Virus record (IMG/VR): IMGVR_UViG_3300032006_001933
Span: 1 to 58,779 of that record
Length of the DNA stretch: 58,779 nt
Direction: 5' to 3' (one strand)
Origin: a virus
Every line of letters starts with the position of its first letter. The stretch's first letter is position 1. The notes under the pieces are model-generated. The model saw nothing but the letters and a program-made list of their open reading frames with translations, had not been told where the DNA came from and did no database searches. Positions 40,401 to 46,733 of this stretch are shown in pieces. The position numbers and the translations under genes are program-made.

Positions 40401-40652
40401 TTCAGTATAAACATCTTTTGCTGATGTTCGTATTGCTCCTATTTTTTTACCAATATAACCTGATTCAATTTTAGGATTGCCACTTAAAATCATTTGATCT
40501 AATGTAGCATTTAAAAACTTTTTATTAGTATCAGATTGAAGATATTCCGGTAATAAATCATACGTAGATCTTTTTGTAGTATTTTTACTTGTAGATCCGG
40601 GTATAGTATTATCTACCTGGTCACTGGTGTTTTTACTAGAATAATCTGCCAT
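28452..40652 (-). CDS. Giant virion protein, 4066 residues (gp7 position)
   Basis: One uninterrupted reading frame of 12.2 kb. The N-terminus (residues about 30-70, YDLLPEYLQSDTNKKFLNATLDQMI) matches large tail-associated proteins of marine T4-like phages. It lies just after gp6 where T4 has gp7 (1032 residues). Visible modules include a GxGY unit near residue 310; two modules resembling degenerate cupredoxins at about 720-790 and 1425-1537; five 50-residue beta-propeller-like repeats at about 2890-3129; further GxGY units near 3365-3435; and a C-terminal ERIRYETTN...CTRGVAGT...H motif near residue 3995. No cysteine clusters, protease or membrane segments were noticed. It is probably a baseplate or tail-peripheral structure carrying added surface domains. 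Confidence 0.8.
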   Translation of the reverse strand: MADYSSKNTSDQVDNTIPGSTSKNTTKRSTYDLLPEYLQSDTNKKFLNATLDQMILSGNPKIESGYIGKKIGAIRTSAKDVYTESKTTLNNRYQVDPTVVSQNPSTLEYESAIPYDDIISKLKYLETNTTNLDKLFSDYNYAWKPPINYDMFVNWNSYVWLPFGLPLVGLHGETKAGIEGKRTYTTSAQVIHGNRTLTLENGMRLAFINDTKTYLVTGVGKKITLIDESTLCSVTETSMGLATPTQALGTVDTGTGSVASYSIGTQGTNYVHIPFVNVYDQSGTPSTHAILEADVNNGAVDTTLTITNAGAGYATSGVTLHIMGGQTTRPPYVNANKDVHYMHEYICMEKSARDNNAWSRVNNWYHINTIQAVNTMLNLTKSFKLDGIIVDDDYAQRPIIEWERDLHLYNYGTHFRKPVDIIITEAMDPADAANGFLLSGGSAAAEVHDGYTVQDNDRVLFVNSSSDTYNNKIYKVNTANTGATALTLETDGRGAGPPTHGDVVTSLNGTTLQGQDYWFDGRNGPTAQTSSQTTWRLAQEKGTKNVPVKFELYDTTFQPLSEYNETDFLGNTVFEYLEDKTTADRSEDKFLGFPLTYATTNYLSSTNTSNLMFNNSHQQTMYLYDRGTIPKDILGLYYLRKFDRDISKYDFDNCWEQSYKQIRTPITVTRDITNAEDDFVVDLGTTNFEPERDYNVIATTTGFEFCLKSAYGFEKLSGINPTLYLAKGQTYTFDITNGTTTFQIQDASASAYGTGVTNNNTHSGIVTFAVSETEPNDVLYYSSPSGTGKLIIIDKVLEQRWPEVYHNGVRLTRDTHYIFNGKNVVIPYESSGTDETVSDAGVPVFSPANQTQSTDNLLAVGDIVDVKFYTTDTSATDEWAYDVPNGLKNNPGNEVLGNISYAEIFPHMIDLIDKHPGLKGPAFGNNNYRSLGGESGFGGTINHQISPLLKLGLMLGNENYDLLLALDYTADSYNVFKKKFIQKIEQLYASMDSGTNTSALVDQALYDLNLGKNNTFPFANSDMAYYFNMVEKTYSVTTSTSTFTLPKTITRKNQYHNHVYVYTIDTNDVETFETEFTLDPNANTITLGTAVASGKVVIKVSIDEGLSFIPPTLAKLGVAPTYVPKSYVDDTGSRTVVVIEGHDGSKTVAHDSTITGSGSVLSHTITDYRDKALLELENRIYGHIQSEFNSDDDNIVTYSHSPESKRKDLTLFPGKYRTTPYTITDRNNFYDNYFNAFKIARGITLLPNTGYDANNKFTWNYSADANANGIGYWRGIYKHYFDTDRPHSHPWEMLGFIGKPSWWDTHYEWVNATKRNNMISALQKGIISEPGQTIVQDINVARPSATFPVAVDGTLQDPVTATLMSSPTALEAKASWSIGDSSPIETVWERTSLFPYVENEFLFSINPAKYLEKYYDTKDRITDSGSKAITIDVTTAPKAGNTSGTVFYIDGVQQKKLVLQAGNVYTFNLTDSSYSGHDFQLSEAWEGQVSGQYTTGWDEATDATKPTFSPTSSTPEILYYYDSQGGLYHAQEGGVIEVVSVERKKQFISNKTKKRHNSNELFIHNEVDNNSLSRRILGLQQPIVDRLMFLGNDIYVDFARQQRQLNTKLSYKMQGFSKKSSISMLADSLQSEKSNNFIPNDDLTIKFHNSSPYKEYIYSGVEIIKTSTGYAVYGYHNDKPYFIIQNQLKPTIKQITVSETNIQLHSEFDTGTKRIDYGTEFKSANDVYNFLYAYGKYLENVGFEFHYPNQDGVYEDWTLTAQQFILWSEAEWGDDTSIKLSPAGNLLYFKTAHGHIKSNDYEYGSFYLDVNKSLFDSTTVDVDRQLNYVTVKPKDESRAIYCASFVVCDYEHLLIINNKTIFDDMIYYPILGDAKHRFKIEYLKTPEWNGSLHAPGYLVYGDTIYENFDKTVDNITSSYFASEQTGLNKDSINVARKNIGYEKKQFLRNMRLSEDVQFQFMKGVSHLKGTPEVFNRLTRSTFLLEASVDINLEEEWMFRLGEFGPESKQTTKEFTLKNTDIKANPQLINFGEIYQGQATDFDYDTTISMLGGDGRWLEQPSTNPAVQFSTRPIFDQSIDTLAEIETYEKDLPNAGYPRLEETSYQVFKLEDLPTLYDKYKNDDSSLLYKLLQTPNWKDTYTYAKGYYVRYKGKRYTSTRIINAAAKSFYGIVNAKYTKTHASGNLAELVIEKCVFTVDGITKVTATADPYLYGITGVTARFGEFDFSYYTPSASLSNSTVDPAVAKGADANGDFTYILSFADGQVPAVNVPADDDKMYLSAFNYKTDAEAADSTVLDRWIETGEAGLFNVWTADTGAGDWSTFNLQDDNFGIEQICKGYETGDEALIKLGVDHNLAEGDYVMITGAENNPALNGIHKITGFPTGSDCQTCGLRENKQFYIDEFVGSNEVYGKVFAFRKSRFSDYSAMFASIANTKWNWVTNNYAYCDAYYDVQAQAIGASSAAGSYNPSFAGGTSFTLTSSYELVYPATAGDLDVFVGEFRQKFEPGSGGTKAWEVIGTTIIFYPENLGGTFQAGQPLMIVYKNRTRGWGSFKYDATNRTFVEMNKQQPKADTGQLANVIVYDYEQNKELARAEVWDPFKGIVPGIAEAEIDIISGYDQALYNATTQDTETLTSTRNWGQHEVGISWWNLNTVRYIEYEQPLDLDYTFKHWGEQFPGSSMDIYEWTKSTVAPDEWVTLVEGNYEIDGEIASGEAYTKILSGVTHYYWCEEEALDPQTGQVSTFYYFWVKNKTSVPQTQSHREISTKVIGEYLNDPTAQGLFWAAPGGASNIITGNVGERLTQNSVFQINFTSDIDDSHKEWITIREEDQETTIPNRFANRLHESILGIDENKDLLKVAGIEEDQNYTYTTPTPTGAGLFTFVKASAALTSDDSDVRDVKFNTDGTKMFMLGRANDKVYEYSVSTAFDVSTITYAQSLDVSGQDVSSNSIEFNTDGTILIMLGQNNDKVYEYALSTGFDLSTASYTDSFDISTQELQPYGLAFNNDGTKMYVTGWAGDDINEYTLTTGFDVSTATYSQNFDVSSQAGKPSAVQFQSDGTTMYVLNGSGAPTIFKYTLSTAFDVSTASYSNKSFEVTNEETKPRGFCFNNNGLQMFLCGWHGDDINEYTVHGASTTYSAKKYNYDWNQKLEYMANDVVKSSTKLYKTHKELPLVKTNTKLSIDNQTTTIQLRIGEKAGELTFPASVEIGTPPAESNTYGLPYENVVAYAYANIVSGKVDSIVMNRPGQGYNSATPPTVTISAPTSEGGIQATVIDSDITIVNGEITAIAMDSTRKGSGYESSYAVIDEGESNEEILELKYYDRFATRRFNADVNMLTNGDFEQKTTAFWSTKLGTIDPTGKVATVAIYGGGTGYSSGIAATTGGSGTGLTLDITQINGVIQSATVQTGGGGYTVGDVVSVLGGTDGTFTIATVNSSAVVYGLASGVYTGASQNATHYVGQRSLKNANLAGGTILQNIQYQGKALFKTNTSLDSVKLKYGHSATDVDFDAMTAVTLTPAVSSEKTSLGTTLVYSVQGEFVSSTDDYHAMWLEIEVPDSNGFIMHIDSMEFTNPAVGDRIIVGRAAQSTTAVAHDQYATFKELGNFNRQRWQELLTYNWIDDRNISVDSPNMVPNLRLHNIFRYGGQIRPYKQSWIKSRVAAIRALIQNANKNLLKINLSDSYLNWKKHLGQSFAKGNSTFAPQDYWKYVDWFHPDFTISSSSVAQYTVGARNELYDVNEDVYSVVRVDSDDADGNWAFYQWVDDNWFKIGKQNGTIELSSLLYDVQDIDAGWDAAEYDIGGWDKNYTNELQAILKGLHEDIFIDTYKQYYKELFFTVIHFIYAEQTNLDWVAKTTFLQLQRKTPGALTPKTFDVGSEEDILAYLNEVKPYHSKIETVFDSRTFEEEINASADEVVDIRVQTNTSGSTETANSRAFRMFIDNTGTRIYETMIDANKTTTTEVLDSKETEISVTSITPLPTAPGEVVIGAERIRYETTNTGVLQGCTRGVAGTAAATHASGVTVTSAGPTVALPVDPDPEAYNAFNDDGTTTIQSSTNTQAALINVGKGTI
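31265..31985 (-). repeat. Five beta-propeller-like repeats within the giant gene
   Basis: Five diverged units of about 150 bases, each coding a segment like FNTDGTKMFMLG...DKVYEYSVSTAFDVST. Key shared residues are F-N-x-D-G-T, the Y-E-Y or N-E-Y strand, and TGFDVSTA. They cover about residues 2890-3129. Five blades alone could close a small propeller. Confidence 0.75.
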
Positions 40653-40664
40653 TTATTTTCCTAA

Positions 40665-43600
40665 TTAATAATAATTACTTCCGCCTGAACTAGAACTAGA
40701 ACCTGTACCTGTTGCGACTCCTGTAATACTTGTTGTTGCTGTTGGAGTTTCAACAAGTCCTGCGGCAATTCTCATATTTGTCTCAGTATATGAATCGACT
40801 ATATCAACATCTGATACCTTTGCGGCACTAACAAAAAGTTCATGAGCATTAGGTGTAACCTGAAACATATTACCAAACCTAGAATCTGCATTTGTTGGGA
40901 CAATTACTAATGAAGAAATTATACCTATCATATTTCTATGAATAAATGCGGCAAGTTCTGTAAAATAAAATGTTTCGCCAAAATCCCAATTATCAGGTTC
41001 AAAATAATCATCAACATAATCTACTATTGTTGCTTTTATTTCATTATCGGTTAAGTTTGTTATTGGATTTTTAACCACTTTAAATTTTGCTTGTAATGCA
41101 TAATCCGCTTCTGTACCAAATAAAATTTTATATTCACAAGATTTATAAATTATTGTATCAGAAGATGTTTTTGCATCTTCTAATGCTATAAACATTGTTT
41201 TTAAATCTTCTGTAGTATGTGGCAATGGCTTATATTTTGCTCGTCTATCATTTTTCAGCCAATTTCTAAACTCAGTATTATATGTATTTGTTAATACGAA
41301 AGTATCTATAATATTTGTAACCGCTGGATCAATTCGTGTTTCTTCACTAGCGGCATGCTTCCATTTAAATCGTACTCCCGATCTACCTGTATATTTTGCA
41401 TAAATCAAATCTCTAATATAAGACCATTTAGATGTATCAGTCGGTAAAACACCCAAGTTACCTGTAACTTTAGATTGATATTCTGCACCATTATATTCTA
41501 TTTTATCAGCTAATTCATAAGACGTAGACGATACCCAATATTTTATAGAACCATCTGCATTTGTCGGAGGCGGAGTAGCCATTAATGTTTTATATACATA
41601 ATTGTCTACTAATTCATCTGCAACATAAATTTCATTTGATCCTACAATACTATCAAAAGCAAACGGATCGTCAATAACAAAATCTTTATTAGTATCTGCA
41701 AATTTTAATAATACTCTGCGTGGGTCTGTATAACCATCGTCATATGTATAAAATCCTTCAATATCAAAATCATAATTTGCAGTTAATAATGATGTACCTA
41801 ATCCTCCACCAACAGTTGTGAGCGGTTGTAAATTAATATCTAATATTCTAATTTCGTCCTTTGTAGATTTTTTTGTAATTTTACTAACTTTATTATCTAA
41901 TCGTTGGTTAAAAAATCTAACATTTTTTATTGAGCCAAAATTATATTTTATAGCCCTTGCCAAAAACACCCATTGTTCTGTTTGGAATTCTACTCTCATT
42001 AAATAACTATTATCCGATTGTGTTCCTGCGGTACTTTCAGTTAGACTAAAAGCAGTAGATTCTGATTCTCCTAAATCGATACCTAATATAACTTCATATT
42101 TGTTATTTCTATGATCCCATCGTATACCAAATGAATTATTAAGTTCTAATTGATCTTTAATTGCTGTAATTTCAGTTGCACTAAATTTATTATTATATGC
42201 AGGTGCTATACGTTTTATTCTAACATTATTTGGTATATTTCTTGATAATGATACAGTACCATATTCTTCTTTAGTTTTACCTGTGTAACCTAATGCAGAA
42301 CTTGTAACTCCTCTACCATCTCCATATATTCCAGTTATACTTGCCCAAGTAGTTGACGATCCTGTTACAAAATTACCGTTAGTATCCACTTCTGCGAATT
42401 CTATATTTGCACCTTCAACTAAAAATTTACCTATTGAATCCGACGAATCTTTACCTATAGCAACTATATCAGGAGTAGTAGCACCTTTTTCAAAATAACC
42501 AGTTGCTTGTCTAGCAGAACCTGTTACTTTTTTCCAAGTCCACATTTTTGCGGCTAATGCAGGAGTTGCTTCGTCTGACGTTGTAAAATGTAAATCATCT
42601 CCTGTTGTACTACCTGACCAAACAAAATCATTTTTATATTTTTGATAATAAAAGTTTTGTACTTCAGATTCTTCTAAATATGGTTGTAAGTATTGCTCAA
42701 TAATATCTGTTGGATTTAACGGAGTAGGTAATGTTAATGTTTTTCGTAAAAATGTTTCTTCTTTAAAAATATATCCATCATCACCAAAAATAGTTAAATC
42801 TTTATATGTTCCTGTCGGGTCGTTAATATCAACATAACGTGTATGACCACTATGTACTCTATTTGTACTTTTAATTTTTGTAATATTTGTAGATGCTTGC
42901 AATGGATAAACTGCATAATCTTGTGCTGATACCATTCTATTTTGAGTACTGTACACCTGTGGTGCTTTAGATTGTATACTAGTATTTGATTCTGTTAAGG
43001 AACTATTTTTTATAGGTTCTTCTAAATCTAGTGTAACAACTAAATCATATAATTGCAAATCATGCTTACTAAAATAAGGTACAGTAATTTCTATATCTCG
43101 AATATCGTCAGCTCTAATTGTATATTCTTCACCATTTCCTACTCTATACCAAATACGTATAATACCTTTAGGTGCATTACCAAATCTACCATCAGCAAAT
43201 TTAACACTAATTGCATCTTCTGCATTAGTAACTACTTGAAAAATATCTCGAATATTATTATCGACTGCATTAAAAATAACATTTGATCCTACTACTGTAT
43301 CTACTGGAGTCCACGTTGTTACTATTTGTCCTGTTTGATCAATAGTTTGAACCCATACATCATCATTAACAATATTTGATGTTGTTATATCTATAACTTG
43401 ATTTTCAATTGGTCTTGAAATTAACGTGTCTTTAAATTCTATAGAACCTTGCTTAAAATAAAAGAAAAATCCTGTTTTAGCACTAGCATTCCCTTTTCCA
43501 TCATTAAGGTACAAACATCGCATAGCAGAATTAGGATCTGGATATGGTTCAAATAAACCTAATGTTCCATCCACATCAACATTTGTTATTTCAAATGGTA

Positions 43601-44222
43601 TAGATTCTCCTTGCACATTACCAGCAAAAGTATGAGTCACATTTTGTTGTGTTTGCGAATTCATTTTATAAATTTCAGTTTTAACACCATCTATTGTTGC
43701 CGCTTTAAACGGGGTACCAAATTGTGTCGTACTGCCAAATGCAGAATTCATTATCATTAAAAATTGTTCATATGCATTTGCATTTGTAGAATCATTCCAA
43801 GTAATATCAGTGTTCAGTAAATTATTACCATCCGAATCAATTAATGCTTCTGTTGTTCTTATTGTTTTAATTTTTAACACACCACTTGAATTTATACTTC
43901 TAGTAGGATTATATCCGAGGAACCTGGCTAATCTTAATATCGAATCTCTACTTTGAGCAGTTTCCATAAAATTTTCACGAGTAGCAAAATCTGTTCTAAA
44001 CGCTAAATTATGGCCCATAAAGGCTATTAAATCCATCAAACTAATAAATTCAGATGATTGGATCCAATCATTATAATCTTCTGGGTAGTTTAATCTTATA
44101 TAATCTACCATTGCCGCTTTTAAAGTATCAAAATCATATGCTTGAAAATTAGATTGAGCAAATGATTGGTATTTTGCTATATAATCTTCTGCGGCAAATA
44201 AAACATCTTGTCGTGTAGCCAT
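40665..44222 (-). CDS. gp6: Baseplate wedge protein gp6-like
   Basis: 1185 residues. The first 130 residues (RQDVLFAAEDYIAKYQSFAQ, PEDYNDWIQSSEFISLMDL, AFRTDFATRENFMETAQ, LRLARFLGYNP) are the hallmark of gp6/gpJ baseplate wedge proteins. T4 gp6 has 660 residues; marine relatives are longer, owing to beta-rich insertions in the middle. The gene lies 4 bases after gp25, as expected from the physical wedge core. It ends in a Gly/Ser-rich tail (TGTGSSSSSGGSN). Its role is to form the iris-like ring around the tail hub that opens upon sheath contraction. Confidence 0.92.
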   Translation of the reverse strand: MATRQDVLFAAEDYIAKYQSFAQSNFQAYDFDTLKAAMVDYIRLNYPEDYNDWIQSSEFISLMDLIAFMGHNLAFRTDFATRENFMETAQSRDSILRLARFLGYNPTRSINSSGVLKIKTIRTTEALIDSDGNNLLNTDITWNDSTNANAYEQFLMIMNSAFGSTTQFGTPFKAATIDGVKTEIYKMNSQTQQNVTHTFAGNVQGESIPFEITNVDVDGTLGLFEPYPDPNSAMRCLYLNDGKGNASAKTGFFFYFKQGSIEFKDTLISRPIENQVIDITTSNIVNDDVWVQTIDQTGQIVTTWTPVDTVVGSNVIFNAVDNNIRDIFQVVTNAEDAISVKFADGRFGNAPKGIIRIWYRVGNGEEYTIRADDIRDIEITVPYFSKHDLQLYDLVVTLDLEEPIKNSSLTESNTSIQSKAPQVYSTQNRMVSAQDYAVYPLQASTNITKIKSTNRVHSGHTRYVDINDPTGTYKDLTIFGDDGYIFKEETFLRKTLTLPTPLNPTDIIEQYLQPYLEESEVQNFYYQKYKNDFVWSGSTTGDDLHFTTSDEATPALAAKMWTWKKVTGSARQATGYFEKGATTPDIVAIGKDSSDSIGKFLVEGANIEFAEVDTNGNFVTGSSTTWASITGIYGDGRGVTSSALGYTGKTKEEYGTVSLSRNIPNNVRIKRIAPAYNNKFSATEITAIKDQLELNNSFGIRWDHRNNKYEVILGIDLGESESTAFSLTESTAGTQSDNSYLMRVEFQTEQWVFLARAIKYNFGSIKNVRFFNQRLDNKVSKITKKSTKDEIRILDINLQPLTTVGGGLGTSLLTANYDFDIEGFYTYDDGYTDPRRVLLKFADTNKDFVIDDPFAFDSIVGSNEIYVADELVDNYVYKTLMATPPPTNADGSIKYWVSSTSYELADKIEYNGAEYQSKVTGNLGVLPTDTSKWSYIRDLIYAKYTGRSGVRFKWKHAASEETRIDPAVTNIIDTFVLTNTYNTEFRNWLKNDRRAKYKPLPHTTEDLKTMFIALEDAKTSSDTIIYKSCEYKILFGTEADYALQAKFKVVKNPITNLTDNEIKATIVDYVDDYFEPDNWDFGETFYFTELAAFIHRNMIGIISSLVIVPTNADSRFGNMFQVTPNAHELFVSAAKVSDVDIVDSYTETNMRIAAGLVETPTATTSITGVATGTGSSSSSGGSNYY

Positions 44223-44225
44223 TTG

Positions 44226-44600
44226 TTATATTTCCTCGTCTATTTCACGGTCGAATTGTAACGCCATAACTTCTAATTGGTCTGTGGGTTGATAAAAAAG
44301 GCTTAATTTAACACTTAAAGCATTATTATTAGAATAAGTCTCTACGCCTTCTAGCCTCCATCTTGGATCTTTTCCTACAATATCTATGCAATCTTCTTTA
44401 ACTGCTTCTTCGGTTGAATCATTCCATGGTTCAAACATTAGTTGCCAAATCATAGAACCAAATGAAGGATTCATTACTCGCTCACCTCGTTTAGTATGGA
44501 AGTGATTTTTTAAATCCTGTTTTGCTAATTCTATATCATGTAATTTTCTAGTTTTTGGTCCTTGAACTGTCGAAAATCCTTTAAATAATGTTTTTGCCAT
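44226..44600 (-). CDS. gp25: Baseplate wedge protein gp25-like
   Basis: 124 residues, the normal length for the gp25/GpW family. DIELAKQDLKNHFHTKRGERVMNPSFGSMIWQLMFEP contains the family's GERVMNPxFGS core and the downstream helix. The family sits at the baseplate/sheath contact and initiates sheath polymerisation; it was once called lysozyme-like, but no catalytic residues are evident. It is the first gene of the leftward virion module. A candidate late-promoter box AATAAATA lies 24 bases upstream of the ATG, in the divergent intergenic region. Confidence 0.93.
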   Translation of the reverse strand: MAKTLFKGFSTVQGPKTRKLHDIELAKQDLKNHFHTKRGERVMNPSFGSMIWQLMFEPWNDSTEEAVKEDCIDIVGKDPRWRLEGVETYSNNNALSVKLSLFYQPTDQLEVMALQFDREIDEEI

Positions 44601-44623
44601 GGCATCCTTAATAGATTATATTG

Positions 44624-44631
44624 TATTTATT
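44624..44631 (-). promoter_or_regulatory. T4-type late promoter box, AATAAATA
   Basis: Minus-strand AATAAATA, 24 bases before the gp25 ATG. Marine T4-like phages use the relaxed late box NATAAATA. It is the only candidate in the gap for the whole leftward virion module. Confidence 0.5.
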
Positions 44632-44663
44632 GAAAAAATTATATACACATTTAATTTTTTTGG

Positions 44664-44691
44664 TTGACATTTGATCTGTAGAGTGTATAAT
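44664..44691 (+). promoter_or_regulatory. Sigma-70-type promoter
   Basis: TTGACA at 44664-44669 and TATAAT at 44686-44691, spaced 16 bases: a full match to both consensus hexamers. It lies in the 136-base gap between gp25 (leftward) and the first rightward gene. It should be used by unmodified host RNA polymerase, hence early. Confidence 0.85.
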
Positions 44692-44707
44692 AGTTGTATA
44701 GGTTAAA

Positions 44708-44717
44708 TTAGTTAAAC
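44708..44717 (+). promoter_or_regulatory. Shared leader element TTAGTTAAAC
   Basis: The ten bases TTAGTTAAAC lie between the promoter's -10 box (ending 44691) and the ribosome site AGGAG, inside the predicted leader. The same ten bases occur in the leader behind the second promoter at 49099-49108. Possible operator or mRNA element; function unknown. Confidence 0.4.
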
Positions 44718-44736
44718 ACTTACTTAGGAGACAAGT

Positions 44737-45306
44737 ATGCCAATTGAAAGTGGTTACAAAAGTTGGACTAAAAGTAAGATCGTTGAACTCCTCGAAAATA
44801 ATAACAAGGCTGTAGAACGTGCCTTAATAGTCATTTTCAATAATCAAGAGCTTGATGAACAGAGCTCAGATTCCACTCACAAAGCCAATGGTATTGGGTT
44901 TACTGCATTTGATGCAGAAATCCTTTCTTCCTTTGCAAAACATATCCTTAAAGGGCGTTCACTTTCCGTTAAGCAAATGGCAATCGCTCGTAAGCAGGAT
45001 AAATTTGGTAATATGAAAATTGCCAAATACTGGAAACAGTTACAAGCAGAAATAGTTCGTAAAGAGAGCGAAACTCAATTTACATACGACGACGATACAT
45101 ATTCCGACCATTTTAAAGACGCAAATGGTTTTAGACCACGTGGTATTTTGTGGGATAACTTTATGGCAAAAAGTCCTGCAGAAAAGCAAAAGGAGTGGGA
45201 CTATTTGCAGGAAAAAATTATTGAAGATATTGCTCGTGAAAAAAGGTTTAATCACTGTCTACAAAAAGAAGTAGACAATTTTGTTAATTATTCTTATAGG
45301 AAGTAA
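44737..45306 (+). CDS. Conserved phage protein of unknown function
   Basis: 189 residues. The N-terminal part (SKIVELLENNNKAVERALIVIFNNQ...DEQSSDSTHKANGIGFTAFDAE...KHILKGRSLSVKQMAIARK) matches a group of proteins I recall from many unrelated phages and plasmids, without a known function. The rest is charged and helical. AGGAGACAAGT upstream provides a strong ribosome site. It is the first gene behind a TTGACA-16-TATAAT promoter, so it should be expressed early in infection by host RNA polymerase. It is soluble. Confidence 0.8.
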   Translation: MPIESGYKSWTKSKIVELLENNNKAVERALIVIFNNQELDEQSSDSTHKANGIGFTAFDAEILSSFAKHILKGRSLSVKQMAIARKQDKFGNMKIAKYWKQLQAEIVRKESETQFTYDDDTYSDHFKDANGFRPRGILWDNFMAKSPAEKQKEWDYLQEKIIEDIAREKRFNHCLQKEVDNFVNYSYRK

Positions 45307-45307
45307 T

Positions 45308-45559
45308 ATGAATGATTTTGAACGTGGTAAACGAGATGGCATGCGAGAAACACTTAATGAAGAACTAAAAAATTCTGCCATGCGGATAGCAGTTCTTGAA
45401 GAGGATCTCGAAAGAGAGCGTAATAAAAAGTGGAGTATTGTTCGCAAATTACGCCTTGTTGAAATGGAAGGTTATGAAATTGATATGATTTTAGATGATA
45501 ACGAAGCAATAACACTCCATGATAAGATAGAACGAATCAAAGAAGGATTTACCTTATAA
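45308..45559 (+). CDS. Small coiled-coil protein
   Basis: 83 residues. The ATG at 45308 has AGGAAGT immediately upstream; a longer frame from 45281 lies within the previous gene and lacks a ribosome site. LNEELKNSAMRIAVLEEDLERERNKKWSIVRKLRL is a heptad-patterned amphipathic helix, so a dimeric coiled coil is expected. The function is unknown. It is in the operon of the gene before it (1 base apart). Confidence 0.7.
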   Translation: MNDFERGKRDGMRETLNEELKNSAMRIAVLEEDLERERNKKWSIVRKLRLVEMEGYEIDMILDDNEAITLHDKIERIKEGFTL

Positions 45560-45562
45560 ACA

Positions 45563-45570
45563 GATAAATA
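45563..45570 (+). promoter_or_regulatory. Possible late promoter box, GATAAATA
   Basis: GATAAATA (NATAAATA pattern) in the 37-base gap before the 300-residue gene, 27 bases before its ATG. It could give late expression of that gene within an otherwise early operon. The evidence is short and chance is possible. Confidence 0.35.
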
Positions 45571-45596
45571 ATTTTAAACAGTTTTAAGGTGTTTAA

Positions 45597-46499
45597 ATGA
45601 AAATTAATGAAGTATGCAAACGTATAAATGAAGTGATAAACTTTAGTAAAATGTCAGATGCTAAATTAAAGAGATTTATTGCTAGTTTTGATCCTGACGA
45701 ACGGATGGGGCAAGTTGCAGGAATGCAATTAAAAGCCGCTAGAAAAGAAGCCAGGAAACGAGGAATATTAAATGAAGCATGTGATGCAAATCAATGTGTA
45801 GTCCAAATGGGAACACAACGAGGTTTTAAATCAGGACAAGTAGATCCAAAACTTGCTGATGCTAGTGATGCTAGAGATGACGAGGTGTACGATTGGGAAG
45901 GAGCATTATCAGACAAGGATTTTGATACATATGATCGTACAAAAATGAAAACATATAGGGACACCGGTAGTAAATGGCAAGCTCATTTAGCAGGAAAAAA
46001 ACAATTAAATATGTCTGCCAAGCCCAGAACATTAATGCAAGCGGTTGGCGAAGCATCCCCTGATCTTCCATCATCAAACTTTAAGCATACTGAAGAATAT
46101 AGTATTGAATTCGGAAAAGAAATAGATTTTGCTAGATGGATTGCCCAGCAATTAGAAATAATGGGCGTCACACAAGAACAAGCAGAACGATTATATAAAG
46201 CCTCAAAAGAAGGCGATTATAATTGGGTTCATAGATTTGGTGCAAGTCCCAAACTTAAAGCACTTGTTGGTCATAATATTGGTACTGCAATGACAAGTAA
46301 TGCAGTAGCAATTCACAATGGTATGGGTCTACATGCAGGTATATTAAAAATAAGACCAAAGCAAAATAGACCTCCATCCCGCATTCCAGACGATTTACAA
46401 CCAGGTGGGCATGATACAGATGAATATCTTAGAAGTAGAGATGAAAGACAAGCCCAGCAATACCGTGATCCAGATATGAACTGGAGTGCATTTCGTTAA
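45597..46499 (+). CDS. Phage protein of unknown function
   Basis: 300 residues, opening MKINEVCKRINEVINF, a leader style found on several proteins of marine T4-like phages. Residues about 25-60 form a basic helix pair. The second half contains ARWIAQQLEIMGVTQEQAERLYKAS and GHNIGTAMTSNAVAIHNGMGLHAG, and the C-terminus is rich in Asp, Arg, Gln and Pro, probably disordered. I do not recognise a domain. AAGG lies 9 bases before the ATG. A GATAAATA late-type box 27 bases upstream suggests additional late expression, so a virion or packaging-associated role is possible. Confidence 0.7.
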   Translation: MKINEVCKRINEVINFSKMSDAKLKRFIASFDPDERMGQVAGMQLKAARKEARKRGILNEACDANQCVVQMGTQRGFKSGQVDPKLADASDARDDEVYDWEGALSDKDFDTYDRTKMKTYRDTGSKWQAHLAGKKQLNMSAKPRTLMQAVGEASPDLPSSNFKHTEEYSIEFGKEIDFARWIAQQLEIMGVTQEQAERLYKASKEGDYNWVHRFGASPKLKALVGHNIGTAMTSNAVAIHNGMGLHAGILKIRPKQNRPPSRIPDDLQPGGHDTDEYLRSRDERQAQQYRDPDMNWSAFR

Positions 46500-46520
46500 T
46501 TAAATTATAACAAACTATAT

Positions 46521-46733
46521 ATGAGTTATGAAATAATAGATCGATTACGAGTTGTTTTTGAAAAACAAGAAACTCGCATCCACGAACTCGTGGGTAAATG
46601 CGATGAACTAGAACAGGAAAACGATAAACTTCACAAAGAACTTGAAGATTATGTTTTCTCTACTACTAACTATGAAAAATCAAGGTGGCATGATTCAAGT
46701 AGAGCTCAACGGGAATTTGATGGAGAATTTTGA
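46521..46733 (+). CDS. Small coiled-coil protein
   Basis: 70 residues. VFEKQETRIHELVGKCDELEQENDKLHKELEDY is a clear leucine-heptad coiled coil, followed by a polar tail SRWHDSSRAQREFDGEF. No strong ribosome site precedes the ATG. The 3' end overlaps the next gene. The function is unknown. It resembles, in style only, the coiled-coil proteins at 45308 and 47091. Confidence 0.6.
   Translation: MSYEIIDRLRVVFEKQETRIHELVGKCDELEQENDKLHKELEDYVFSTTNYEKSRWHDSSRAQREFDGEF

Noticed and set aside
20902-44600. Diversity-generating retroelement acting on fibre genes
   Set aside because: No reverse transcriptase and no template/variable repeat pair were seen in the window.
44601-44736. tRNA or small RNA gene in the divergent gap
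   Set aside because: The gap is only 136 bases and is explained by a late box, a sigma-70 promoter and a leader; no cloverleaf pattern is visible.
45281-45307. Longer start for the coiled-coil gene at 45308
   Set aside because: The extra codons overlap the previous gene and have no ribosome site, whereas AGGAAGT precedes the ATG at 45308.
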